Assembly (NCBI RefSeq): GCF_014695375.1
Contig: NZ_JACJOG010000006.1
Location: 62,001 to 126,000, forward strand
Origin: Coleofasciculus sp. FACHB-T130
Lineage (GTDB): Bacteria; Cyanobacteriota; Cyanobacteriia; Cyanobacteriales; FACHB-T130
Length of the DNA: 64,000 nt
Direction: 5' to 3'
A model generated the notes under the pieces. That model searched no databases. It was not told the origin of the DNA and saw only the letters and a program-made list of their open reading frames with translations. A program made the translations under genes and the position numbers. This document shows, in pieces, positions 52,860 to 60,827 of the stretch (its first letter is position 1; each line of letters starts with the position of its first letter).

Positions 52860-53381
52860 ATGTTAACGACTACTTTTTTTCTAGAACTAGCCAAATGGTC
52901 GGCGGTTCTTACCATCGCCAGTGCAGTTGTAACCGTGCTGGGGTTTATTTTCCAATGGGGTATTCGGTTTAGGCTGGTGGGTAGCACTGGATTTATGGGT
53001 GTGCTAACAGCCGGTTTATTTTCTTTGAGTTTGGTACCGCTTACCCATACAGCAGTTCCAGGTTCGGTTCGCTATAAGTTGGTTTATGACACCGGCGGGG
53101 CGCAAACGGTGATTTCCGTACCGCCGACGATTTCCAACGCCCAATTAGATGCAACGATGCGTCAAGCTGCTAGCGATTTGTACTCTTATGGTCGTTTAGG
53201 TCGGGCAAAAGACAATTTACTGACCATTCGGGTACGTACCGTTATTCATCCCTCCCCTGGCGCTTCTAAACCGCTTTACTTGGGTGAGGTGAAGCGATCG
53301 CTAGCCATCCGGGATGATGAACAGCTTAACATCCAAGTCTTCCCAGAAAACCTGGCACAATTGCCAAAGTCTACCGCGTAA
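52860..53381 (+). CDS. ycf51: Ycf51-family membrane protein
   Basis: The protein has 173 residues. Two membrane helices near the N-terminus (about 12-60), with the landmark GIRFRLVGSTGFMGVLTAGLF, precede a soluble domain of about 110 residues. The family is conserved in cyanobacteria and some algal plastids, and its function is unknown. It lies only 6 bases after the sufU-like gene, which suggests translational coupling and possibly a shared role in plastid-type iron-sulfur or thylakoid work. That last idea is inference. Confidence 0.85.
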   Translation: MLTTTFFLELAKWSAVLTIASAVVTVLGFIFQWGIRFRLVGSTGFMGVLTAGLFSLSLVPLTHTAVPGSVRYKLVYDTGGAQTVISVPPTISNAQLDATMRQAASDLYSYGRLGRAKDNLLTIRVRTVIHPSPGASKPLYLGEVKRSLAIRDDEQLNIQVFPENLAQLPKSTA

Positions 53382-53439
53382 TTACGGATCTTTCTCTATT
53401 TTCTCTAGATTGGGTCTTTCAGAGTCAAAGCGAGGCGGA

Positions 53440-53467
53440 GCCTAGAAACGAGTGCCTAGAAACGAGT
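53440..53467. repeat. Two tandem copies of a 14-base repeat
   Basis: GCCTAGAAACGAGT occurs at 53440-53453 and again directly at 53454-53467, in the spacer before the GldA-like gene. Nothing else notable lies in 53382-53574. Confidence 0.7.
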
Positions 53468-53574
53468 ATTAAATAGGCTGCTGCCTCCCTCAATTACTAA
53501 AGTAAAGTTATTAGAGAAATTTGTTATAAATTCTTTCATAAGCAGTATTGAGCAATTCCCTTCTTTAAACTAAA

Positions 53575-54771
53575 ATGGTTGATTCTATGGCCAATCAATC
53601 CTTACCAGAGTTGTCTACTCAAACCGCTCCTTCGTTATTTTCGCTGATGGTGGCTCCCGGTCGGGTGCTGCGCGGTCAGAGGGCGCTGGAACAAGCGGGA
53701 GACGCGATCGCGACTTTTGGGCGGCGTCCCTTGGTTGTTGGGGGCGATCGCACGCTGTCCGTCACGCTACCCCGATTGCAGCTTGCCCTAAAACAGCAAA
53801 AAACAGACATTGCCCAGGCATCTTACAGCCCAGATTGCAGTACGCGATCGCTTGAATCTCTGCGGAAAGCTGTCACCGACCATCAAGCCGACGTAATTAT
53901 AGGCATCGGCGGTGGCAAAGCATTAGACACCGCAAAACTCCTGGCTCATCAATGCCAGTTGCCAGTCGTCACAATTCCCACCTCAGGGGCGACCTGCGCT
54001 GCTTGGACAGCCCTTTCTAACGTCTATTCCGACGAAGGGGCATTTCTCTATGATGTCAGCCTCGATCGGTGCCCGGATTTGCTAGTGCTGGATTACGAGT
54101 TAATCCAGACTGCACCGCAACGCACCTTAATTGCTGGGATTGGCGACGCCTTGGCAAAGTGGTACGAAGCTTCTGTCAGCAGCGGTCACTCCGACCAAAC
54201 TTTGATGATCGCCGCCGTGCAACAAGCGCGAGTGCTACGGGATATTCTCTTCCAAAAAGCCGCAGCAGCGCTGAAAGAACCGGGCAGTGAAGTTTGGCGA
54301 GAAGTCGTAGATGCCTCAGTTTTACTTGCCGGGGTCATTGGTGGTTTAGGTGGTGCCCAGTGCCGTACCGTCGCCGCCCACGCCGTCCATAATGGTTTGA
54401 CCCATATCCCCGCCGCCCACGGTGCCATACATGGTGAGAAAGTCGCCTATGGCATTCTCGTCCAGTTACGGTTAGAAGAAATGCTGCAAAGCAACCAACT
54501 CGCAGCAACCGCAAGGCAACAGTTATTGAAGTTTTACGCCGAAATTGGACTGCCTCAAACTTTGGATGATTTGGGTTTGGGAAATATTACACTGGGAGAA
54601 TTTCGGCAAGCCGCTGAAATTGCCTGTGCCCCTAACTCGGATATCCACCGGCTACCCTTCCGGGTGGTGCCCGAACAGCTGATGGCGGCAATGGTGTCGA
54701 CAACCGCACCCGTTGAGGTAGGGCGTCCAAATCTGGGGCTGACCTCAGCGGCGAATCATAATGATGTTTGA
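53575..54771 (+). CDS. Iron-containing alcohol dehydrogenase-family protein, glycerol dehydrogenase-like
   Basis: This 398-residue protein has an N-terminal Rossmann-like domain with GIGGGKALDTAK (NAD binding) and TIPTSGATCAAW. The metal ligands of the family are visible: Asp191 (GIGDALAKWYE), a His in AAHAVHNGLTHI and His286 (AIHGEKVAYG). This layout matches glycerol dehydrogenase GldA and related enzymes. The real substrate could be another polyol or sugar alcohol. A second Met at residue 5 (MANQSLPEL) is a possible start. It is followed by an aminotransferase gene. Confidence 0.87.
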   Translation: MVDSMANQSLPELSTQTAPSLFSLMVAPGRVLRGQRALEQAGDAIATFGRRPLVVGGDRTLSVTLPRLQLALKQQKTDIAQASYSPDCSTRSLESLRKAVTDHQADVIIGIGGGKALDTAKLLAHQCQLPVVTIPTSGATCAAWTALSNVYSDEGAFLYDVSLDRCPDLLVLDYELIQTAPQRTLIAGIGDALAKWYEASVSSGHSDQTLMIAAVQQARVLRDILFQKAAAALKEPGSEVWREVVDASVLLAGVIGGLGGAQCRTVAAHAVHNGLTHIPAAHGAIHGEKVAYGILVQLRLEEMLQSNQLAATARQQLLKFYAEIGLPQTLDDLGLGNITLGEFRQAAEIACAPNSDIHRLPFRVVPEQLMAAMVSTTAPVEVGRPNLGLTSAANHNDV

Positions 54772-54908
54772 ATTTCAAAAATTGCAGGTTTAAACGCATT
54801 GAAGGTTGAAGAATCTCAAAAGTTGAAAGTTTTAATCAACCTGCTAATCTCCAACCTGCAATCCTGCCTGCCAACCTGCTTTCCTTGCCAACTTTCCTGC
54901 CTTAACCA
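54772..54908. repeat. Spacer with three direct CAACCTGC repeats and an inverted copy
   Basis: CAACCTGC occurs at 54837, 54852 and 54872, and TTGCAGGTT at 54782-54790 is the reverse complement of AACCTGCAA at 54853-54861. Such short repeats are frequent in cyanobacterial spacers. They could form an RNA stem between the two genes. Confidence 0.5.
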
Positions 54909-56126
54909 ATGACGTTAGATTGGATTAGCCCAGCGGAACGCCTGCAATCACTGCCCCCTTATGTATTTGCCCGTCTGGATGAACTGAAAGCCAGGGCACG
55001 CGAACAAGGGCTGGATTTAATTGACTTGGGAATGGGGAATCCAGATGGCCCAGCGCCTCAGCCAGTGATAGACGCTGCGATCGCAGCGTTGCAAAATCCG
55101 ACAAATCACGGCTATCCCCCCTTTGAAGGGACTCTCAGCTTCCGCCGTGCCATCACTAACTGGTACGGGCGTCGCTATAATGTTGACCTCGATCCAGATA
55201 GCGAAGCCTTGCCGCTACTCGGTTCCAAGGAAGGGCTGACTCACCTCGCCTTTGCATACATCAACCCAGGCGATGTGATTCTGGTACCGAGTCCCTCTTA
55301 TCCGCCCCATTTTCGCGGGCCAGCGATCGCTGGGGGCAAAATTCACCCAATAATTTTGAAAGCTGAAAATGACTGGTTGATCGATCTCGGTGACATTCCC
55401 GATGATGTCGCCCAACAAGCCAAGATTCTCTATTTCAACTATCCCAGCAATCCTACTGGCGCAACCGCACCCCGCGAGTTCTTCAAAGATATCGTTGCTT
55501 TTGCCAAGAAGCACGAAATCTTACTGGTGCATGATTTGTGCTACGCAGAATTAGCTTTTGATAGTTATCAACCAACCAGCTTGTTAGAAATTCCAGGGGC
55601 GAAGGAAATCGGCGTCGAGTTTCATACTCTGTCTAAAACTTACAACATGGCAGGCTGGCGCGTTGGCTTTGTGGTAGGCAACCAACACATTATTCAAGGG
55701 TTGCGGACACTCAAGACCAATCTGGATTATGGCATCTTTGCCGCCTTGCAATCTGCCGCCGAAACCGCCTTACAACTTCCAGATGTTTATGTAAATCAGG
55801 TTTGCGATCGCTATCGCCGTCGCCGCGATTTTCTGATTGAGGGATTTGCTGAGTTGGGTTGGACGGTTCCCAAACCAAAAGCCACCATGTACCTGTGGGT
55901 TCCTTGTCCGGTAGGAATGACCTCAACAGATTTTGCCCTCTCTGTCTTACAGCAGACGGGCGTGGTCGTGACTCCAGGAAATGCCTTTGGAGCGGGTGGT
56001 GAGGGGTATGTGCGGGTTAGTTTGATTGCGGAATGCGATCGCTTAGCTGAAGCTTTGCGGCGTTTCAAAGAAGCCAATATCCGCTATTCATCCGAAAATG
56101 AGGGCGCGTTTATCAAACAGGGATAA
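54909..56126 (+). CDS. Class I/II aminotransferase (AlaC/DapL-like)
   Basis: This 405-residue fold-type I PLP enzyme has LIDLGMGNPDG near residue 37 and NYPSNPTGA in the cofactor region. The cofactor Lys243 is in HTLSKTYNMAGWRVGFV, and a late YVRVSLIAECDRLAEALR segment carries the carboxylate-binding Arg. The sequence is closest in feel to alanine or aspartate aminotransferases of the AlaC group and to LL-diaminopimelate aminotransferase. Cyanobacterial homologues are often annotated as aspartate aminotransferase. Exact amino-donor use cannot be fixed from sequence. Confidence 0.9.
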   Translation: MTLDWISPAERLQSLPPYVFARLDELKARAREQGLDLIDLGMGNPDGPAPQPVIDAAIAALQNPTNHGYPPFEGTLSFRRAITNWYGRRYNVDLDPDSEALPLLGSKEGLTHLAFAYINPGDVILVPSPSYPPHFRGPAIAGGKIHPIILKAENDWLIDLGDIPDDVAQQAKILYFNYPSNPTGATAPREFFKDIVAFAKKHEILLVHDLCYAELAFDSYQPTSLLEIPGAKEIGVEFHTLSKTYNMAGWRVGFVVGNQHIIQGLRTLKTNLDYGIFAALQSAAETALQLPDVYVNQVCDRYRRRRDFLIEGFAELGWTVPKPKATMYLWVPCPVGMTSTDFALSVLQQTGVVVTPGNAFGAGGEGYVRVSLIAECDRLAEALRRFKEANIRYSSENEGAFIKQG

Positions 56127-56175
56127 AACATTCAAGCTTCAATTCTTGGATTTTATCTTTAATTTGGAAATGTCC

Positions 56176-56727
56176 CTACTTCAAAGTAAACGCTTTGGTT
56201 TCTGTTACCCTACCACCACCTACCTTGTCATAAACCGTTAGCTGAATTTGGTAAGTGCCAGGTTGAATTTTAGGAGTTGTATTAACAGTGCCATTGGGAG
56301 AGGCTGCCACATCATCTTTTAAAGCTGTATGTCCTTTTTCTCCAATTAGGCTCTTTTTTACCAAGATGACTTCACCCTTGGCATTTTTAACTTCCATATC
56401 CATATCTAGCCAGTTTTTCCCATCCTGACCTTTCTTAAATTTGCCAACATTAAGCAAGACTAGCTGAACATCTTCCCCTCTTTTATAAACTCCATCATTG
56501 ACCAGCACAACTTTTTTATCGGGAGTTTTTCTGACAAGGAAAGATTTTTCAAAAGTCAGTCGAGAAGAAGTCGGTGTAGAGGTAGTTGAAGTCTGAGATG
56601 TAGTAGATTTTGGAGAAGGAGAAGCCTGAGATGTAGCGGATTTTTCGCCTCTACCACAACCACTGACCAGCGCCATTGAAAACACGACAAGACCTGTTAA
56701 CAATACATTATTTAATGTTTTTTTCAT
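56176..56727 (-). CDS. Putative lipoprotein of unknown function
   Basis: This is a 183-residue protein with a signal peptide (MKKTLNNVLLTGLVVFSMA) and lipobox LVSGC. A Ser/Thr/Pro-rich linker (about 30-60) leads to a beta-rich domain of about 120 residues that ends YQIQLTVYDKVGGGRVTETKAFTLK, an Ig-like strand pattern. It is probably anchored in the outer or inner membrane. GGGAG lies six bases before the ATG. It faces the aminotransferase gene tail to tail. No family is recognised. Confidence 0.7.
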   Translation of the reverse strand: MKKTLNNVLLTGLVVFSMALVSGCGRGEKSATSQASPSPKSTTSQTSTTSTPTSSRLTFEKSFLVRKTPDKKVVLVNDGVYKRGEDVQLVLLNVGKFKKGQDGKNWLDMDMEVKNAKGEVILVKKSLIGEKGHTALKDDVAASPNGTVNTTPKIQPGTYQIQLTVYDKVGGGRVTETKAFTLK

Positions 56728-56977
56728 AATGTTCTCCCTGTTTATTTTTTTTAAACCTAGTTATTTGATAAACGATGAGTTGAGGTAGTTAACACAGTTG
56801 AGCTAACTACAACCATAAATTATCATAATTTATTCAAATTTATCTTTTGGGCGTAGTGGCTTTAGCAACTAGCGACGCGAACAATTGCTTTCAGACGGCA
56901 CTTTGGTAATTCTCTATTGAATGCACTCCGGTTTAACCGCACCTTGTGAACCCAGAGGGCCAGGGATTAAAGATTCT

Positions 56978-57001
56978 CCCTTCTCCGTCCACGGAGAAGG
57001 G
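56978..57001. repeat. Palindromic REP-like hairpin
   Basis: Arms CCCTTCTCCGT and ACGGAGAAGGG pair perfectly over 11 bases around two bases. The following text (CTAGGGGTGAGGT) resembles common bacterial dispersed repeats. It lies between the lipoprotein gene and the ChaB-like gene. The rest of 56728-57100 shows no gene. Confidence 0.65.
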
Positions 57002-57100
57002 CTAGGGGTGAGGTTCCATCTGATGGTGTTCATCTCTACATCGTTCGCTACACTTGAAACGATTCGTTTTACTGCAAATTAAGCGTAGACTTATAGGCAA

Positions 57101-57131
57101 AAGGCGGTCTGTGACCTGCACAGACCGCCTT
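57101..57131 (-). terminator. Terminator after the ChaB-like gene
   Basis: Perfect 13-base arms AAGGCGGTCTGTG (57101-57113) and CACAGACCGCCTT (57119-57131) surround a 5-base loop, and on the minus strand the stem is followed by TTGCC. It begins 41 bases beyond the stop of the ChaB-like gene. Only a short T-run follows. Confidence 0.6.
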
Positions 57132-57171
57132 CTATTGTCAATCAATCTAAAGTATTGCTACTTAAAGGCGT

Positions 57172-57441
57172 TTAATTGCCGCCAGACTGGACAGCGGCGC
57201 GAGTTACGGGATTTGAATTGTCTTCGTTTATCATTTCAGGAGTCCGCTCCCACTCGCCATTTTCACCTTGACGGTATTCGCTTTTGATGGTATTCCACGC
57301 AACTTTGCGGGCAGATTCTTCGTCCATCCCGTCTTCTTGGGCACTCTTAAATGCAGCCTGGAAAATCTGCTGAGCTGCCTCAGGCAGTGCTTGTACTTCT
57401 GAAGGTAAGTTATTAACTTGTTGATCTGGTTGCTCGGTCAT
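57172..57441 (-). CDS. ChaB-family small protein
   Basis: The protein has 89 residues. The core LPEAAQQIFQAAFKSAQEDGMDEE then VAWNTIKSEYRQGENGEW fits the ChaB fold (a small helical bundle named for a cation-transport regulator in E. coli), with an extra C-terminal stretch that is polar. Its role in cyanobacteria is unknown, and the cation-transport link is weak. AGGAG lies six bases before the ATG. It stands alone on the minus strand and has its own terminator at 57101-57131. Confidence 0.75.
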   Translation of the reverse strand: MTEQPDQQVNNLPSEVQALPEAAQQIFQAAFKSAQEDGMDEESARKVAWNTIKSEYRQGENGEWERTPEMINEDNSNPVTRAAVQSGGN

Positions 57442-57749
57442 AAACTACTCCTATTATTTTTGCCTGGGATCATCTTAGAAAGCCAGATGTACGAATTCCT
57501 CTTCCCAGGATGTAGTTATGGCTGCTCGATATACCTATCTGAGGTATTATCTTATGTAAAGTAATTTTGTATTTACATATACAAAGCTTTGCCCCAAATC
57601 ATCTGCTTGCAAATACAGTGGTTTAGCTCTCCGACTTGTTAGAGAACTCAGTGGACTCGGATTCACGAATCATTGAGGATTGCTATAGATGAGATGGAGC
57701 CGCTACCTAGTTCGTTGCTAAAGCGAGTTCAAAGCTTGGAAGCAAACAA

Positions 57750-57835
57750 ATACCAATTCACTTTATGGCTCGAATCTCACCTGAAAAGGGGAGTTGGAGG
57801 ATCTAATGTGTAATTCCACAAAAGTGAACTGGTAT
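57750..57835. mobile_element. 86-base MITE-like element
   Basis: Terminal arms ATACCAATTCACTTT (57750-57764) and AAAGTGAACTGGTAT (57821-57835) pair 14 of 15 around 56 bases. The same 16-base terminus occurs alone at 28674-28689. No transposase is seen. The right arm ends 10 bases before the stop codon of the large minus-strand gene at 57846, so it may also act as its 3' stem-loop. The stretch 57442-57749 shows nothing else of note. Confidence 0.5.
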
Positions 57836-57845
57836 CATTTACCGA

Positions 57846-60755
57846 CTAAGGGAAACCACAAGTTCCAGCCGGTACAGTGGTTCCAGACCAATTGCTAAGA
57901 TCGCTGACAGAGATATTATTTGTAGACAGCGTTCCCGTTTCTATCTGGATCGCTCCTCCAAAACTGTCATTTAAGAAAAAGTTGCCAATCGTATTATTGC
58001 GGGGTTGCAGACAAATTGTATCGCCAGAACCGCTGGTTATTGCTTCGAGATCCCCGATGGCTCCGCCTGTTAAGGTGTTAAACCGGACTCCAGCAAAGAT
58101 TTTGGCAGTATCGTAGCTGTTGAGGGAAAACCCGGTAAAAGCATTATCAATAATTTGATTCGATTCACTGAGGAGTTGAAGTTGGGCATTTCCATTGATG
58201 CTGGTGAATATTCCGTAAAATCCATTTTTAGAAATTTGCTGATTGTTAGAAATATTGACTGTTCCTATCGCTGCATCGGAAAGTGCGATATTCACTCCAT
58301 TATCTTGATTTTCAGCAATGGTGCTATTGGTAATGTTGAAGGTTCCAGAGGTGTTATTTGAGAGAAGTATCCCAACCCCATCAAACCCGTTTTTAGAAAT
58401 TTGAGTATTAGTAATATTAAACGTTCCAGTCGCGGTATCGTTTAGCTTAATAGAAATTCCATCAAATTGATTGCCTGAGATTGTGCTGTTGGCAATCTCA
58501 AATGTTCCCGAAGTATTGGATTCAAGTTCAATATTAATGCCACTAAATTGATTTGCGGTTATTTGGTTATTAGTAAGAGTAAAGGTTCCGGAAGCACTCT
58601 CGAACAGTTTTACCTCGACTCCGTCGGCGATGCTCCCGAAGCTGTTACTGCCAGTAATCGTATTCTCTGAGATATTAAAGGTTCCAGTTGCAGTATTGCG
58701 AAGTTCAAGATTGATGCCGTCCCCTTCGTTAGCTAAAGCACCATTGTTGGCGATCGTGTTTTTGACAAGAATTAGGTTAACTTGCCCCTGATTATTGCTG
58801 AGGGAAAAGCCTTCCAAAGCAGAATTTGCGATCGCGTTGTCTTGGATCAGTATCTGCCCGGTCACGTTCTCAAGTAGGAGACCCTCGCTAGCAGAATTCG
58901 CGATCGCGTTGTCTCGAATAATTGCATTGCTGATGCTGCTTCCAGCGATGCCAGAACCATTAGTTGTGGTGATAGCGAAACCTGAAAGCGTTGTCGTGTT
59001 CCCCATTGTGACCGTTCCTGTCACGTCTGCCAGTACCCCCGCATTAGACAAGGGTAATTGTAAATTGCCGAGTTCCACGGTATCTATACGCTGCACAGGG
59101 CCAGTTGAAAGCACCTGCACTTGGTCGGGAATCTTGAAAGCAGGAACCCCAGGATTTGTCCCTGGTTGCACGTAGACAATATCATTGGGTTGAGCCACAA
59201 CCAAAGCTTCCGCAACCGTTCCAGTCGGATTCTCAAACGTGCCGTTCCCGGTTCCAATTCCCAAATTGACGTGCCGAAATCTCCACGGTTGACCCGTTGT
59301 AGGATTCGTGACAAATACCGTATCCTGCACGCTGAAAGACTCAGATTCGGATTGTTCATCGACTACGATATTCGCGTTTCGGGTCACAGATTCCCCCAGA
59401 CGCGCCAGAACCCGATCTTCTGTTCGTATCCCTCTCAGACGAGTTCCGGGAAAATTCGCCCCCACACTCAGCACTAAATTCGTGCCAAAAGTGGCATCAT
59501 TTGAGAGCAATAGTCCCAGCCTGAAAGTGTCAGTAGGACGGGCTTCTAACCGAGTCCGCCAGCCCAAAATCTCTGCACTGCCTGGGGCATCATAATAATA
59601 AAGTCCGGCATAGCCTCGGAGGTCGCCGGTTCGACTGATTTGGGCAATTTTCATGCCAGCTTCAACATCAAACCCTGCCATCGCCGCTTCAAAATTGCGA
59701 TCGCGTTGAAGTTGTTGATTTCTAGTTTGACCCAAGAAATTACCCTGAAAGAAAGGGTCTGAAAACGATAAACCTGTAGAAAAAACCCTCTCTTGGGTCA
59801 GTTGGCGGGTATCTCCAACCGGAATGTAAGCATTCGCGCGAATATCCCAGTTTTCTCCTAAGCTTTCAAACCCAGCACCCAGTTGATTAAAGTTGCTATT
59901 ACCCGTGTCGCGGGTATCGAAGGCAACATAGCCGCCCAAGATCCGGTTATCTTTGGCACTATAAAAGCGATGTCCTAAAACAATATTGCTGCTTATATGA
60001 GAATCTTCCGTTGACAACAGCAATCGACCTTCTAAGAAGGTGAGGTTGTCTGAGTTTTGCCATAGGGGAACAAAGCCTCCAATGCTACCAAAAGAACTTT
60101 CATAACCCACACCAGAGCCAGTGGTAAATTCAGCGCCGATCCGGGGCAGAAATCGTTGAGAACGAACTCGATCTGATGGTGCTGTTTGTTTAGTGGCAGC
60201 GCTAATCTCTTCTGTAGGAGCGGCGTTTTCTGGGGTTAGTATTTCTTGGAGTAACCCTGCTTCGCGCAAAGTCCGAGGAGGTGTTTTTACTGCTGCTAAA
60301 GGTTGAGAAATCTCAACCTCCAATGTCTCTGGGGAAGGTACGGGTTTGGGACTAGATTCTGGTGTGGGGAGTGCAGTTTTTACATTAGATATTTGGGCAA
60401 CAAAACGCCCTTGTTTTAGCGTGTAAAAAGACGGTTTGGCTAAAGACTTCTGGTCCTCGAAGCTTAAGGCTGCGGGTTCCAACGCGCCTGGTGGGTGTTT
60501 TGCTACATCAAGGGTATCGCCAAAGGATGAGTCTACAGTATCGTTATTTAATTCAGGAATGCCATCAGGTAGCTGGAGGATTGTAACGCCTGTAAAGTCT
60601 GTTGTCGAGCTTGATGGATTGGGTTTTAAATTAGGTGTTTGGGCGGTAGCAGTTGAAGTTAGCGTTCCTAACAGCAGCAAAATTGTGTAGATGTACGGTG
60701 TTGATGTTCTTAGAAGCATTTTCTCTATTAGATTCTGTTCTGGCTTCAGGCTCAT
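57846..60755 (-). CDS. Inverse-autotransporter-like outer-membrane barrel with beta-helix passenger
   Basis: From ATG 60755 the protein has 969 residues. A GTG at 60761 adds two residues, and Met15 at 60719 would give a tighter signal peptide. After a signal peptide (cleavage near ATAQT) comes a disordered Pro/Ser region to about 195. The next region, about 195-480, resembles the intimin-type inverse autotransporter barrel (VLGHRFYSAKDNRILGGYVA, then LGAGFESLGENWDIRANAY). The rest is a right-handed beta-helix with repeats of about 27 residues, such as TGTFNITNTQISKNGFDG. The passenger is C-terminal, as in type Ve secretion. It is probably displayed on the cell surface. The function is unknown. 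Confidence 0.75.
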   Translation of the reverse strand: MSLKPEQNLIEKMLLRTSTPYIYTILLLLGTLTSTATAQTPNLKPNPSSSTTDFTGVTILQLPDGIPELNNDTVDSSFGDTLDVAKHPPGALEPAALSFEDQKSLAKPSFYTLKQGRFVAQISNVKTALPTPESSPKPVPSPETLEVEISQPLAAVKTPPRTLREAGLLQEILTPENAAPTEEISAATKQTAPSDRVRSQRFLPRIGAEFTTGSGVGYESSFGSIGGFVPLWQNSDNLTFLEGRLLLSTEDSHISSNIVLGHRFYSAKDNRILGGYVAFDTRDTGNSNFNQLGAGFESLGENWDIRANAYIPVGDTRQLTQERVFSTGLSFSDPFFQGNFLGQTRNQQLQRDRNFEAAMAGFDVEAGMKIAQISRTGDLRGYAGLYYYDAPGSAEILGWRTRLEARPTDTFRLGLLLSNDATFGTNLVLSVGANFPGTRLRGIRTEDRVLARLGESVTRNANIVVDEQSESESFSVQDTVFVTNPTTGQPWRFRHVNLGIGTGNGTFENPTGTVAEALVVAQPNDIVYVQPGTNPGVPAFKIPDQVQVLSTGPVQRIDTVELGNLQLPLSNAGVLADVTGTVTMGNTTTLSGFAITTTNGSGIAGSSISNAIIRDNAIANSASEGLLLENVTGQILIQDNAIANSALEGFSLSNNQGQVNLILVKNTIANNGALANEGDGINLELRNTATGTFNISENTITGSNSFGSIADGVEVKLFESASGTFTLTNNQITANQFSGINIELESNTSGTFEIANSTISGNQFDGISIKLNDTATGTFNITNTQISKNGFDGVGILLSNNTSGTFNITNSTIAENQDNGVNIALSDAAIGTVNISNNQQISKNGFYGIFTSINGNAQLQLLSESNQIIDNAFTGFSLNSYDTAKIFAGVRFNTLTGGAIGDLEAITSGSGDTICLQPRNNTIGNFFLNDSFGGAIQIETGTLSTNNISVSDLSNWSGTTVPAGTCGFP

Positions 60756-60827
60756 ATCCACAGCAACTCATTGTCAATAGTTGCCAAATCAGCAGCTTTA
60801 AATATTAATTAAAGCTGCTTCCTTATA

